A stretch of 64,000 nucleotides of DNA from DATKYQ01 sp035528415 (GCA_035528415.1 DATKYQ010000030.1:1-64000); one strand, 5' to 3'. Positions 26,386 to 36,113 are shown, counted from the first letter of the stretch. Notes: a model not told the origin generated them from the letters alone. Program-made: numbers and translations.

Positions 26386-29190
26386 TCACGCTCGCGATTC
26401 GAGCCTGTCTAGCACGTCGATGCAACGCGCGCACAGATCGGTCCGGTCAGCGTCGCTGCCGACGTCGGAACGCCGGTTCCAGCATCGGGCACATTTCTCT
26501 TCGGGGGCCGCATCGACGTCGATCTTCAGTCCGCTGATGTCGCTGGACTCGAAGGCCTCAGTGCCTGTCTGCTCGACGAATTCGAGGCCGGCCACTTTCA
26601 GTAAGTCGGTAAGCGTTTCTCCGAATGACTCGAGAAACTCGCGAATATCGCCCTCGGCCTGGATGGATATGCGGGCGTCCAGGCTCGAGCGCACGCGGCC
26701 CGCTTTTAGGGCCGCGTCGAGGGCCTTGTGCATCTCGGCCCTGAGCCCGCGCAGGCGTGCCCAGCGCTCGATCAGACTGTCGTCGTTCTCGAGCGCCTCT
26801 CCGGCGGGCAACTCGGCCAGGTGCACCGAGGCCGGGCGCCTGTCGTCCGCGGGCAAGTGCCCCCAGGCCTCTTCGGTGGTGAAAGAAAGCACCGGGGCCA
26901 GCATCGCCAGAAGATCGACGGCCAGGCTGTAAAGTGTGGTCTGTGCGGCGCGGCGGGTCTTGTCGTCGGGGGCGGCGACGTAGAGCCTGTCCTTGACGAT
27001 GTCCATGTAGAAAGCGCTCAAGTCGACGGTGCACAGGTCGAGCAGCAGGTGATGAATGATGTGAAACTGGTAGTTGCTGTAGGCCTCACGGATGCGCCCG
27101 GCGCGCTCGCGCATCCTGGCCAGGATCCAGCGGTCGGCCTGTTCGAGATCTGCCTCGGGCAGGGCCTGGGACGGATCGAAATCTCTCAGGTTGCCCAACA
27201 TGAAACGCAGGGTGTTGCGGATCTTGCGATAGGCGTCGGCCACGGGTTCGAGTAGCGAGCGTGAAAAAGTGATGTCCGCCGTGTAGTCCACAGAGGAGAT
27301 CAAAAGCCGCAGCACGTCGGCGCCATACTTTTCGATCACCTCGTCCGGCGCCACGACGTTGCCGAGCGACTTGCTCATCTTCTTGGACGACTCGTCCAGG
27401 ATTAGCCCATGCGTCAGCACTTGCCTGAAGGGAGCCGCCCCGCGCGTCCCGATCGCCGTCAAGAGCGAAACCTGGAACCAGCCGCGATGCTGATCGGTGG
27501 CCTCGAGATACATATCGCAGGGCCAGGCAAGTTCCGGGCGGTGCTCCAACACGGCCCGCTGGCTGACCGAGGAGTCGAACCAGACGTCCAGGATATCCTC
27601 CTGCTTCTCGAATTCGCGCCCTCCGCACTCGGGGCAGACGAAACCAGCGGGCAAGAAGCTCGCCGCCGGTTCTTCGTACCAGACGTCGGTGCCCCGCTCG
27701 GCGACCAGCGTTCGCGCCTTTTCGATAACCTCCGCCCGCAGGACGGAAGTTGAGCAACTCGTGCAGCGCAGGGCCGGGATGGGAACGCCCCAGGCCCGTT
27801 GCCGAGAGAGACACCAGTCGGGGCGGCATTCCACCATGTTGAAAATTCGCAGGCGGCCCCAGGGAGGGATCCAGCGCACCTTGTCTATCTCGGCCAAGGC
27901 TCGCTTCCTGAGATTGTTGCTGTCGACGTTTAAAAACCACTGCTCGGTGGCCCTGAAAATGACCGGCTGTTTGCAGCGCCAGCAGAACGGGTAGGAGTGG
28001 CTGATCGCCTGCAGCCCCGCCAGGTGGCCGGAAGCCCGCAGGCGCTCGTTGATCACCTCGTTGGCTTCGAACACCCCGCGGCCCTCGAGGTCGGGCACCT
28101 GGTGCGTAAAGCGGCCCGCGTCGTCGACCGGCGATAGTATCTCGAGGCCGTATTTCCTACCGGACTCAAAGTCCTCGGCCCCGTGGCCAGGGGCGGTGTG
28201 CACGCAGCCGGTGCCCGCGTCCAGGGTGACGTAATCGGCCATTATTACCCGCGAGTCACGTTCGTACAGGGGATGCCTGCAGCGCACACCGTCGAGCTGG
28301 CGTCCGCCGACCTCGCACAGCGTTTCGATCTCGCCCCAGCCGAGGGCCTGCCGCACGGGCTCTGTGAGATCGCGCGCCAGCAGCAAGACCTCGTCTCCAA
28401 CCTGGATGAATGAATAGCTGAACTCGGGATGCAGGGCGATGGCCAGGTTGGCCGGGATCGTCCAGGGCGTGGTCGTCCAGATCAATACGGAAGTCTTTTG
28501 CGGATCCAGACCGAGTTCCATGATCTTCTGATCGTCCGGGCGCACCGGGAACTTTACGTAGATCGACGGCGAGGTATGCTCGTGGTACTCGATCTCCGCC
28601 TCGGCCAGGGCCGTGCGGCAGGTGGGACACCAGTGTATGGGCCTCAGGCCGCGTTCGACGTAGCCGGCCGCCACCAGTTCCCCCAAGGCACCCAACGTCT
28701 CTGCCTCGTAGTGCCGGCTCATGGTTATGTAGGGCTGATCCCAGTCTCCGAAACAGCCAAGGCGGATGAACTCTTTGCGTTGTATTGATAAAAAACGCCC
28801 GGCGTACTTCCTGCAGCGCTTGCGTATCTCGAGCTTGGACATCGAACCGGCCGCCTGGCCGAGATCATTAATGACGTTGTGCTCGATGGGCATGCCGTGA
28901 CAGTCCCAGCCGGGCACGTATGGCGCACGGCTCCCCATCATGGTTTGCGACTTGACCACGAAGTCCTTGAGGATCTTATTCAGCGCCGTGCCGAGATGCA
29001 CGTGGCCGTTGGCGTAAGGGGGCCCGTCGTGGAGGATGAAGCTTGTGGATTTTCCGTCGCCCTGCTTCTGGATTTGGGCATAGAGATCCTGTTTCTTCCA
29101 GCGCGTAAGCAGGCGCGGCTCGAGATCGGGCAACCCGGCCCGCATGGAGAAATCGGTTCGGGGAAGGTTCAAAGTCTTTTTATAGTTCAT
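26386..29190 (-). CDS. ileS: isoleucyl-tRNA synthetase
   Basis: A 934-residue class Ia synthetase that charges tRNA-Ile. The HIGH-type motif is PYANGHVHLG (near 58) and the KMSKS motif is SSKKMSKSLGN (near 605); the editing domain (TLDAGTGCVHTAPGHG) is between them. The C-terminus carries a Zn knuckle (CARCWNRRSDVG and CARC). Length is that of the E. coli type. It opens the ileS-lspA-lgt-lgt operon, driven by the promoter at 29252-29280. Confidence 0.97.
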   Translation of the reverse strand: MNYKKTLNLPRTDFSMRAGLPDLEPRLLTRWKKQDLYAQIQKQGDGKSTSFILHDGPPYANGHVHLGTALNKILKDFVVKSQTMMGSRAPYVPGWDCHGMPIEHNVINDLGQAAGSMSKLEIRKRCRKYAGRFLSIQRKEFIRLGCFGDWDQPYITMSRHYEAETLGALGELVAAGYVERGLRPIHWCPTCRTALAEAEIEYHEHTSPSIYVKFPVRPDDQKIMELGLDPQKTSVLIWTTTPWTIPANLAIALHPEFSYSFIQVGDEVLLLARDLTEPVRQALGWGEIETLCEVGGRQLDGVRCRHPLYERDSRVIMADYVTLDAGTGCVHTAPGHGAEDFESGRKYGLEILSPVDDAGRFTHQVPDLEGRGVFEANEVINERLRASGHLAGLQAISHSYPFCWRCKQPVIFRATEQWFLNVDSNNLRKRALAEIDKVRWIPPWGRLRIFNMVECRPDWCLSRQRAWGVPIPALRCTSCSTSVLRAEVIEKARTLVAERGTDVWYEEPAASFLPAGFVCPECGGREFEKQEDILDVWFDSSVSQRAVLEHRPELAWPCDMYLEATDQHRGWFQVSLLTAIGTRGAAPFRQVLTHGLILDESSKKMSKSLGNVVAPDEVIEKYGADVLRLLISSVDYTADITFSRSLLEPVADAYRKIRNTLRFMLGNLRDFDPSQALPEADLEQADRWILARMRERAGRIREAYSNYQFHIIHHLLLDLCTVDLSAFYMDIVKDRLYVAAPDDKTRRAAQTTLYSLAVDLLAMLAPVLSFTTEEAWGHLPADDRRPASVHLAELPAGEALENDDSLIERWARLRGLRAEMHKALDAALKAGRVRSSLDARISIQAEGDIREFLESFGETLTDLLKVAGLEFVEQTGTEAFESSDISGLKIDVDAAPEEKCARCWNRRSDVGSDADRTDLCARCIDVLDRLESRA

Positions 29191-29251
29191 GGCCTTACCG
29201 CGATCGAAAAACTGTTATGCCCCCTGGGTACATACAGGTCACGGACCCGAA

Positions 29252-29280
29252 AACTACGGGCTGATCCGTGTAATGTCAAG
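29252..29280 (-). promoter_or_regulatory. sigma70 promoter of the ileS operon
   Basis: On the minus strand TTGACA (29280-29275) and TAGTTT (29257-29252) are spaced by exactly 17 nt, about 60 nt before the ileS ATG. Confidence 0.55.
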
Positions 29281-29313
29281 GTTTTCCATGTGCTTGAATG
29301 ATGCGACTTCTTG

Positions 29314-31701
29314 ATGGAGCCGTTATCTCATGCTACTATTGCTGGTCGGGAGTCGGGAAAAACTCCCGCGCACAAGGCGAATGCGCTTTCTCGCGCGTCA
29401 CAGCAGACAGGAAGGGACGAGTTGGATCTACCGGCACCATTTGGCAAGTACCACCTGCTCGAGAAGCTGGCCATCGGCGGCATGGCCGAGGTTTACCTGG
29501 CCAAATCCTTCGGTGCCGCCGGCTTCGAGCGCCTGCTGGTTATTAAGAAAATCCTGCCGCACATGGCCGAAGACCAGGAATTCATCACCATGTTCATCGA
29601 CGAGGCTCGCATCGCCTCGACCCTCAACCATTCCTGCGTCGCGCAGATAAACGAACTGGGCAAGGAGGGCAACGACTACTTCATCGCCATGGAGTTCATC
29701 CAGGGTAAGGATCTGTCCAAGATTTACGAGCACATGACGCAGAACAAGAAGAAGATGCCGATCCCGCTGGCGGTGCTGGTAATCAGCCGCGTTTGCGAAG
29801 GGCTCGACTACGCGCATCGCAAGATCGATTCGACGGGCGGCAGTCTGAACATCATCCACCGGGACGTCAGCCCGGGCAACATACTGGTTTCCTATGACGG
29901 CGGCGTCAAGCTGATCGACTTCGGCATTGCCAAGGCGCAGAACCGCATGGGACGCACCACCGCCGGCACCCTCAAGGGAAAGTTCGGGTACATGTCACCC
30001 GAGCAGGTACGCGGCATGCCGCTCGATCATCGCTCGGACATCTTTTCGGTGGGCATTTTGCTCTACGAGTTGCTCACCGGCGAACGCCTCTTCGGAGGCG
30101 AGAGCGACTTCGGGACGCTGGAAAAAGTTCGCAACGCGATCATCACGCCCCCGACCACCTACAATCGCAAGATACCCAAAGAGCTCGAGAAAATTGTCAT
30201 GCGCGCGCTGGCCCGTGAGCCCGAAGAGCGCTACGACTGGCCCGCGGACATGCAGGAAGATCTTTCTGGCTTCCTGCTCGAGGACGGATCGCTGATTACG
30301 ACCAAGAGCTTGGCCGCCTTCATGCGCGACACTTTTTTCAAAAAGATTACCGAAGAGAACGAACGCCTGGCCATCTACCGCCGCAAGGGTTATCCCTGGA
30401 TGGACGCGGCTCTGGATGAGAACCAGAAAGTAGGCGACGACCGGAGTCTAGACCAAATTCCGGATCTATCTGAACAAGCCGAAGCAGAGGGTGCTAAGGC
30501 CACCGTGGTTTTTTCCTCGGACGAGACTTCGACCCCGGCGCCCGTACCCGAAAGGCCCTCCGCCCTGGTCGAGGTGAACGCCGGGGAAGAAGCCACCATG
30601 GTGGTGCCCGGCCTATTCCTGGAAGCGCAAGAAAACGTCCGGCCGGCGCCGGAGCCAAGCGCCCAGCAAACGATGGACGATCGGCCGGCTCGCGTTAAGC
30701 GGGATCGGCCCCGGCGCCCGGGAGGCGCGGGACCGCGCCCGGAGGCGGCCAGTACGCGCATGGGCCAGCGGGCGTCCAATCGGGCATATCCCCGAAAGGG
30801 ACGGACGGGCACCGAGCCGATGCGCGGAGCCCCGGTGTTGCCACCGAGGAAGGGCGGATCGCTGGGCGCCATACTGGCATTCGCCGCCGGCATCCTGGTA
30901 GCCGGAGTGATCAGTTATTTCCTGGTTATTCGCCCGGGCATGGCTGACGAGACAGAACCGGTCGCAGAACCGATTACAAAGCCAGTCACAAAGCCAATCG
31001 TAGAACCGGTCAAAGAACCGGCAAAAGAGCCGGTCAAAGAACTAGTGAAAGAGCCGGTCAAAGAACCAGTGAAAGAGCCGGTCAAAGAACCAGTGAAAGA
31101 ACTGGTCAAAGAACCGGTAAAAGTGGCCAAGGCTGTTGTTGGAGCGGGTAAAAAAATTTCTCGGCATCGAGTTCGGGGAAAGAGCACCAAGAAAACGGGG
31201 CATGGGAAAAAAGTCGCTGTCCATGAACATGGGCCGAGCATTGTAGTCAAGAGCACTCCGTCGGGGGCCGAGATCTTGCTTAACGGCAAGAAGTCGGGCA
31301 ATACCCCCAAGTCGTTTTCGGGTCTCAAGCCATCAAGAAACTACTTCATCGTGCTCAAGAAGCCCGGCTACAAGCCCTATTTCAATGGGCTCAAGCTTTC
31401 CGGGAGCAAGCAGGTGACGGTTGTCGCCAAGTTGGAAAAGAAATCAGAGCAGGGGGCCAAGGCCCCGGTCCCGGCCGGGGGTGGTCAAGGTTTCCTGATA
31501 GCCAACACCACTCCCTGGGCCCGGGTGTTCATCGACGGCAAGGACACCGGTTTGTCGACCCCCATTCCGGCCAACAAGAAGCTCTCTCTTTCCTCTGGTT
31601 CCCACAAGATCACCTTCAAGACCCAGACCGGCAAGACATTGAATATCTCGGTAAAGATCGTCGCCGGCAAGACCAGCAAGGTGATCAAGAAGATCCCCTA
31701 G
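29314..31701 (+). CDS. PEGA-domain Ser/Thr protein kinase
   Basis: A 795-residue transmembrane kinase. The cytosolic kinase domain (about 40-310) has GGMAEVYLAK, the invariant Lys in VIKKILP, HRDVSPGN, DFGIAKA and YMSPEQV. An acidic, proline-rich linker follows, then one membrane helix near 515-535 (AILAFAAGILVAGVISYFLV). Outside it lies a KEPV/KELV repeat stalk (about 550-605) and two PEGA-type domains (about 640-710 and 720-795) that probably touch the envelope. This layout is typical of Myxococcota sensors of the cell wall or surface. It is divergent from ileS. A TTG directly upstream is an alternative start. Confidence 0.93.
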   Translation: MEPLSHATIAGRESGKTPAHKANALSRASQQTGRDELDLPAPFGKYHLLEKLAIGGMAEVYLAKSFGAAGFERLLVIKKILPHMAEDQEFITMFIDEARIASTLNHSCVAQINELGKEGNDYFIAMEFIQGKDLSKIYEHMTQNKKKMPIPLAVLVISRVCEGLDYAHRKIDSTGGSLNIIHRDVSPGNILVSYDGGVKLIDFGIAKAQNRMGRTTAGTLKGKFGYMSPEQVRGMPLDHRSDIFSVGILLYELLTGERLFGGESDFGTLEKVRNAIITPPTTYNRKIPKELEKIVMRALAREPEERYDWPADMQEDLSGFLLEDGSLITTKSLAAFMRDTFFKKITEENERLAIYRRKGYPWMDAALDENQKVGDDRSLDQIPDLSEQAEAEGAKATVVFSSDETSTPAPVPERPSALVEVNAGEEATMVVPGLFLEAQENVRPAPEPSAQQTMDDRPARVKRDRPRRPGGAGPRPEAASTRMGQRASNRAYPRKGRTGTEPMRGAPVLPPRKGGSLGAILAFAAGILVAGVISYFLVIRPGMADETEPVAEPITKPVTKPIVEPVKEPAKEPVKELVKEPVKEPVKEPVKEPVKELVKEPVKVAKAVVGAGKKISRHRVRGKSTKKTGHGKKVAVHEHGPSIVVKSTPSGAEILLNGKKSGNTPKSFSGLKPSRNYFIVLKKPGYKPYFNGLKLSGSKQVTVVAKLEKKSEQGAKAPVPAGGGQGFLIANTTPWARVFIDGKDTGLSTPIPANKKLSLSSGSHKITFKTQTGKTLNISVKIVAGKTSKVIKKIP
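30957..31121 (+). repeat. 12-bp KEPV repeat tract in the kinase stalk
   Basis: A run of 12-bp units encodes KEPV or KELV repeated about ten times, with TKPV and AEPI variants at the front. It forms a rigid charged stalk between the membrane and the PEGA domains. Near-identical units should make the copy number variable between strains. Confidence 0.8.
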
Positions 31702-31764
31702 CACCCTGCGAGCACTACACCACCAGCGGGGCAAGTGGTCGTGCAACACTCGGTTCGCAGGGTG
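31702..31764. terminator. long bipartite hairpin between convergent genes
   Basis: CACCCTGCGA (31702-31711) pairs perfectly with TCGCAGGGTG (31755-31764). A second stem (CAC-ACCAC with GTGGT-GTG) lies inside it. No T-run follows. It may work as a two-way terminator between the kinase and the lipoprotein genes. Confidence 0.5.
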
Positions 31765-31782
31765 TAGGCGCCGTATCCTCAA

Positions 31783-32508
31783 TCAGCCGGACAGATGCGA
31801 AAGGAATGATAAGTGACCGGTCTGGAGTCCCACCATACTCCTCCAGGCGCGAAGCACGTTTTGCTGGCCGTCCAGGCCCTCCAGGGTGAAGTTGTACATC
31901 TCCATATCAATCGGGGTGGGAAGGTTCGAGATCACCAGCGGGAAGGGATCGGGATAGCTGACAGGATCAAATGTCAGGTAGTAGGCCCGGGCCGGGGTGG
32001 TTTCTCCGTCCTTGGTTATCCTGAACTGGAGGATCTGTATACCGGAGACGTTGTTCCAATCGTCCGGCTTGTAAACCACCAGGGTGCCCTGCTGCACGCC
32101 CGGCGTGCGGTAGAGGCCGATGGTCACCTCTTGGGTGGGTGACCCTGATGAGACGTTGAAAGAAACGCTTGTGCCTCGGGAGAGGATACCCTTGTCCTCG
32201 GTGGTCGAATCCGAAAGGCTCATCTCCAGCGAGAAATCCGAGCCTAGCGGCAAGTCTGGAAAGCTGAAGCCTCCCCTGATGACACAGTTGAAATTGTCGG
32301 TATCGAAGAAGAGGCCGAACTCGTCAAAGGTGAAGTCAGCGGAATCGTTGTTGGGGGCATGCAATTCGACCCGCATGTGCGAGGCGCCCAGGCAAGGAAG
32401 CGATCCGTCCTCCTCGATCTGCAACCACACCTGCGGGTTGGACCCACCGCAGCCGCTGGCCAAGGTGAGTACAACGGCCGGGACAAGCATGGCAAGACGG
32501 GCGATCAA
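31783..32508 (-). CDS. hypothetical lipoprotein, paralogue of the upstream gene
   Basis: A 241-residue exported protein with a signal peptide and lipobox LASGC (about 16-20). The mature part is beta-rich with the motif LPCLGASHMRVE near the start and several paired aromatic strands. The same PCLG-R-K/V pattern is in the gene directly upstream, so the two are paralogues. It overlaps that gene as ATGA. I do not recognise the family. It is the last gene of a PEGA protein/lipoprotein/lipoprotein operon. Confidence 0.7.
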   Translation of the reverse strand: MIARLAMLVPAVVLTLASGCGGSNPQVWLQIEEDGSLPCLGASHMRVELHAPNNDSADFTFDEFGLFFDTDNFNCVIRGGFSFPDLPLGSDFSLEMSLSDSTTEDKGILSRGTSVSFNVSSGSPTQEVTIGLYRTPGVQQGTLVVYKPDDWNNVSGIQILQFRITKDGETTPARAYYLTFDPVSYPDPFPLVISNLPTPIDMEMYNFTLEGLDGQQNVLRAWRSMVGLQTGHLSFLSHLSG

Positions 32509-33227
32509 TTTTTGAACTCCGGGCTCAAGTCAATGAACATTTGACCCTCGGCGATGTCAAATCCGGTCTGTTCCCAGGTAGCCAAGGGCGAGTTGCCCGT
32601 ATATGCCACGATCATGATTTTGTTGTCGAGGCGCTGCAACATATTAGAAAGCACGAATTTCATTTCGTCCCAGTGCTTGCCGGGCTCGAGCGCGAACGAT
32701 CCGTTGATCTTGTCGGGCGTGCCGTAGTTGACGTTGAAGACCAGCTCGTCGATTTGGCCCAGGCCGTCGATTCCCGGCAAGGCCGAGATGACCAGAGTAC
32801 CCACGGCGTAACCGCCTGCGATACGTTCACGCTCGATGGTCAGCCGGCCAAGATCGCCGCCCTTTATTTCGTCCGCCAAAAGCACTTCCGTCTGTCCCAT
32901 GCACATACGGCGCCTGTTACTCGAGTCGAAGCCTTCTACCTGAACCCACATGCGGCTGCCGTAGGGCAGGTCGGCGATTTCAAGCGGCAGGCCGGCCGGC
33001 AGGTTGCAGCCTCCGTCGATGTCGTAGTACTCGCCAAACACCTCGGCGCTACGCCCGTCCACCTCGTTCCTGAATGCGGTTATCTTGAGCCTGCGTACGC
33101 CCAGACAAGGAAAATGATCCTGCCCGGCGACCAGCGTCAAGACCGCCGTTGCATTTCCTTCGCCACACCCGCAAAAAGCGGCTGCCAGGGTAAAACACGC
33201 GGCGATTTTATATAGCAAGCCGTTCAT
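32505..33227 (-). CDS. hypothetical lipoprotein (paralogous pair)
   Basis: A 240-residue exported protein; the ATG at 33227 is preferred over a TTG at 33239. The signal peptide ends in lipobox AAFCGC. The mature part begins with a beta-sandwich-like stretch containing FPCLGVRRLKIT, resembling the downstream lipoprotein. Length and predicted strands suggest a small binding domain on the periplasmic face of a membrane. Function unknown. It follows the PEGA gene by about 35 bp and overlaps the next gene. Confidence 0.7.
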   Translation of the reverse strand: MNGLLYKIAACFTLAAAFCGCGEGNATAVLTLVAGQDHFPCLGVRRLKITAFRNEVDGRSAEVFGEYYDIDGGCNLPAGLPLEIADLPYGSRMWVQVEGFDSSNRRRMCMGQTEVLLADEIKGGDLGRLTIERERIAGGYAVGTLVISALPGIDGLGQIDELVFNVNYGTPDKINGSFALEPGKHWDEMKFVLSNMLQRLDNKIMIVAYTGNSPLATWEQTGFDIAEGQMFIDLSPEFKN

Positions 33228-33261
33228 CCAAATCCACAAATATTCGCAGGCTCATGATGCC

Positions 33262-34602
33262 TTAGTTCGGCTGGACCACCAGAGTCCAGTGGCTCTCGGG
33301 CCTTATGAGCCACAGCGAAAGGCCCGTGGCCGCGCCGGCGGCGGCAACGCCCACGGCCGTCCAAAACCACCAGCTAGTGTACCAGCTTGTCTTGCCGCCA
33401 CCCGATCCGCCGGCAGCGCCGGTGCTGTTCGAGCCGCCAGAGGAAGCATGATCGTCCGGCAAAAAATCGTGGTGCTCGACGGGCACGACGTTGGCGGCCA
33501 CGCCTTGCCGTCCGGAGATCTTGCGCAGGTCGCGCATGGTGCTGACCACTCCGCGGACCTTGCCTTCGAAAGCGGACCGATCCGATCCCAGATTGAAGAG
33601 CCTCGCGCGCGAGACGGTTTCCGGTCGTACCACGAAAAGGCGAGTGCCCACATGGTAGTCACGTCCCTCGCGCGAGATCGAAATGAGCACCAGGGCGTCG
33701 GCCCGGAAGAATCCAGAGAGCAACCTGAGTTGCGCGAGAATCGGCTCGCCCAGTTGATCGTTGGCGATGGCCGCCCCGAGCAGATCTTCGGGCGCGTCTC
33801 CCGACCACAAGGGAACCATGAGCGCCTTGATCTGGGCCGGGGGCACGCCGTCGGGCAGGTTCAGCGTCCAGGGCGAGTAACCCTCTTGCTCGAGACGGAT
33901 GAAATGACGCCCGGGGTAGAGTTTCAGGCCCTGAAGCGGAGTGACACCGCGGCTGCGTCCGTCGATGTAGACATTCGCGCCGGCCGGCTTGGAGATGAAT
34001 GTAACCAGCTTCGGGTTGCCGGATAGAAGTTGCTGCCGGGCGCTGTTGAATGCCTGAACGACGTCGGGAGGAAACTTTCGTGCCGAAAGTTTGAAGTCGT
34101 TGTCATAAGCGACGGCCTGCCTGAACTCGGCCAACGCCTTGTCCCGGGCGCCCTGGGCCAGAAGGGACAACCCGGCGTACAGCTTGGAATCGATCAGCAA
34201 CTGGCCGTCGCGGATCTCCGGGCCGCAGAAAACAAGGTACTTGTCGGCCTCGCGCATGGCCTTGAGCGATCTTGCGATCTGTAGCGTCTGGTAGGCCTGT
34301 CGACCCTCGGACACTTTCGAGTTGAAGCGCATCGAGGCTTCTTCCAAGCCGCTGCCCAGGGTTCCCCAGACGGCGCGCCCCACCGCCCTCCCGCTGAGCA
34401 CGCGGGCAGCACACTGCGCGCGAACCTGCCGGGCCACGGAAGTCAGGATCTGGTCTTGCAAGGGCGGGGAAATATCCCGGGCCGGCAGGGGCAGCACGGT
34501 CACGAACACCTTCGCAGAAGCCGCTTGCGAAAAAGCAACCCGTGCCGGAAAGCAACATAAACTTGCCAGCGCGAGAACAATGGGTAAATGCCGATAAATC
34601 AA
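33262..34602 (-). CDS. secreted PEGA-domain protein with C-terminal membrane anchor
   Basis: A 446-residue exported protein. A signal peptide (about 1-25) is followed by a helical region (about 40-200, with a TPR-like segment LAQGARDKALAEFRQAV), a PEGA domain (about 205-260: ANVYIDGRSRGVTP) and a C-terminal Gly/Ser linker and membrane helix (SWWFWTAVGVAAAGAATGLSL). PEGA domains are thought to bind surface structures. It heads the operon with the two lipoproteins under the promoter at 34627-34655. It is near the two PEGA kinases and the FHA activator, suggesting one surface-sensing circuit. Confidence 0.8.
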   Translation of the reverse strand: MIYRHLPIVLALASLCCFPARVAFSQAASAKVFVTVLPLPARDISPPLQDQILTSVARQVRAQCAARVLSGRAVGRAVWGTLGSGLEEASMRFNSKVSEGRQAYQTLQIARSLKAMREADKYLVFCGPEIRDGQLLIDSKLYAGLSLLAQGARDKALAEFRQAVAYDNDFKLSARKFPPDVVQAFNSARQQLLSGNPKLVTFISKPAGANVYIDGRSRGVTPLQGLKLYPGRHFIRLEQEGYSPWTLNLPDGVPPAQIKALMVPLWSGDAPEDLLGAAIANDQLGEPILAQLRLLSGFFRADALVLISISREGRDYHVGTRLFVVRPETVSRARLFNLGSDRSAFEGKVRGVVSTMRDLRKISGRQGVAANVVPVEHHDFLPDDHASSGGSNSTGAAGGSGGGKTSWYTSWWFWTAVGVAAAGAATGLSLWLIRPESHWTLVVQPN

Positions 34603-34626
34603 GATCCCGCCAGCCTCCCGGAAAAT

Positions 34627-34655
34627 ATATTATCGAGACGAGTGTTTGTGGTCAA
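34627..34655 (-). promoter_or_regulatory. sigma70 promoter of the PEGA/lipoprotein operon
   Basis: On the minus strand TTGACC (34655-34650) and TAATAT (34632-34627) are spaced by 17 nt, close to the secreted PEGA gene start at 34602. Confidence 0.65.
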
Positions 34656-34688
34656 GAAAAGCGAATTAGGCCGTAAATTGGCGAACGC

Positions 34689-36089
34689 CTACTTGTCGGC
34701 ACCGCAGGCGATGTTGTACTTGCGGCACAGGTTTCTGATGTGATGCCGGGCCAGACCTGCCTCGCGCGAGGCGCGCGACAGATTGCCATCGACTTCGTCC
34801 ATCAGGCCGGCCAGGTAACGGCGTTCGAACTGCTCTACCAGCCGCGCCTTGGCTTCTTTGTAGGGCATTCGCCAATCTACGCGCCAGTGGGCTCGATCTT
34901 CTAAAGCGGCGATTTCCAGCTGTAGATCCTGCTTCTGGATGGAGGGGCCCTCGCCGAGTTGAACGGCGCGCTCCAGGACATTGTATAGTTGTCTGACGTT
35001 TCCCGGCCAGGAGTGCGACTGCAGAAATAAAAGCGCCTCCTTGTCGATCTGCTTGGGCGTCTGCCCGGCGGCGATCCCGTAAGAGATGGCTTCTTCGAGA
35101 AAGCGCCGTACCAGCGAAGGGATGTCCTCGGGGCGCTCCCGCAGGGCGGGTATAGCGACCTCGACGACCGACAATCGGTAGAAGAGATCTTCGCGAAACA
35201 GCCCCTTGTCGACCAGAGCGCGCACGTCTCGGTGCGTGGCCGCCACGATGCGTACGTCCACCTTGATCGGACGCACGCCTCCCACTCGCTGCAACTCATG
35301 CTGTTCCAGCACCCTGAGCAGTTTCGGCTGCAGAGACGGGTTGAGCTCGGCCACTTCGTCGATGAACAGGGTTCCCCCGTGCGCCTCCTCGAACACGCCG
35401 CGCCTGGTTTGTTCGGCCCCGGTGAAGGCCCCCTTTTCGTGGCCGAAGAGGGTGCTTTCGATAATGTTCGGTGGGACGACCGCGCAATCGAGTACGACGA
35501 AGGGCCGGTTCTTGCGCAGCGAGTACGAGTGAATGCCCGCGGCCAACAACTCCTTGCCGGTGCCTGTCTCCCCGCGCAGCAGCACGCTCAGGTCCGAGGC
35601 GGCCACTTTCTCGAGCACGGCGAAGATCTCGCGCATCTTCACCGAGTGTCCCAGCGCCCGCCCGAAGTGATCGTGGGTACTGAGCGGGATCTTGACCATG
35701 GTGTTGAGCGATTCGAAACGGATCAGATTGTTGCCCACCTGGAACTCGCTGCCGGGGCGCAGAAACACCTGCTGCACCCGGTGACCGAGCATGAAAATGC
35801 CGTTGGTGCTATCGCGGTCACTCAACAGGTGGCCCCGCGGCGTGGTCAGCACTTCGCAGTGAATGCCCGAGACCGATCCGTCGACGATCATCATGTCGCA
35901 GACACTAGAGCGCCCGATGGTCACCCGTTCCCGCTCGACCAGCAGTTCCCGTCCGACCTCATCGCCCTTAACGATGACCAGCTTGCTGGCGCGCAGCAGC
36001 TTGAAGTCTTGCTTATCCGAGACGAACAGGGTCCGCTGAGTGACGGCCTCCGGGAGACGTTCGAATTCTTTAGTGGCTTCCTCGCTCAA
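34689..36089 (-). CDS. FHA-domain sigma54 enhancer-binding protein
   Basis: A 466-residue activator. An N-terminal FHA domain (about 45-115: VTIGRSSVCDM and SGIHCEVL) reads phosphothreonine. The AAA+ domain (about 145-375) has GETGTGKE, GAFTGAEQTR and GGTLFIDEVAEL. The C-terminus is a Fis-like HTH (NLSRASREAGLARHHIRNL). It has no receiver domain, so the input is phosphorylation by a Ser/Thr kinase. The kinase gene directly upstream, 24 bp away on the same strand, is the obvious partner. Its target promoters are not evident in this window. Confidence 0.93.
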   Translation of the reverse strand: MSEEATKEFERLPEAVTQRTLFVSDKQDFKLLRASKLVIVKGDEVGRELLVERERVTIGRSSVCDMMIVDGSVSGIHCEVLTTPRGHLLSDRDSTNGIFMLGHRVQQVFLRPGSEFQVGNNLIRFESLNTMVKIPLSTHDHFGRALGHSVKMREIFAVLEKVAASDLSVLLRGETGTGKELLAAGIHSYSLRKNRPFVVLDCAVVPPNIIESTLFGHEKGAFTGAEQTRRGVFEEAHGGTLFIDEVAELNPSLQPKLLRVLEQHELQRVGGVRPIKVDVRIVAATHRDVRALVDKGLFREDLFYRLSVVEVAIPALRERPEDIPSLVRRFLEEAISYGIAAGQTPKQIDKEALLFLQSHSWPGNVRQLYNVLERAVQLGEGPSIQKQDLQLEIAALEDRAHWRVDWRMPYKEAKARLVEQFERRYLAGLMDEVDGNLSRASREAGLARHHIRNLCRKYNIACGADK

Positions 36090-36113
36090 CTCCGGCGCCT
36101 CGCGGTCTGGCTG

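Noticed and set aside
29276..29300. GG-N10-GC upstream of the PEGA kinase as a sigma54 promoter
   Set aside because: Only the GG and GC pairs and a T agree; the CAC block is absent, and such matches are frequent by chance.
31042..31328. Minus-strand ORFs with FHWFFDRLF or FTGSLTGS repeats
   Set aside because: They are antisense readings of the KEPV repeat tract of the kinase gene.
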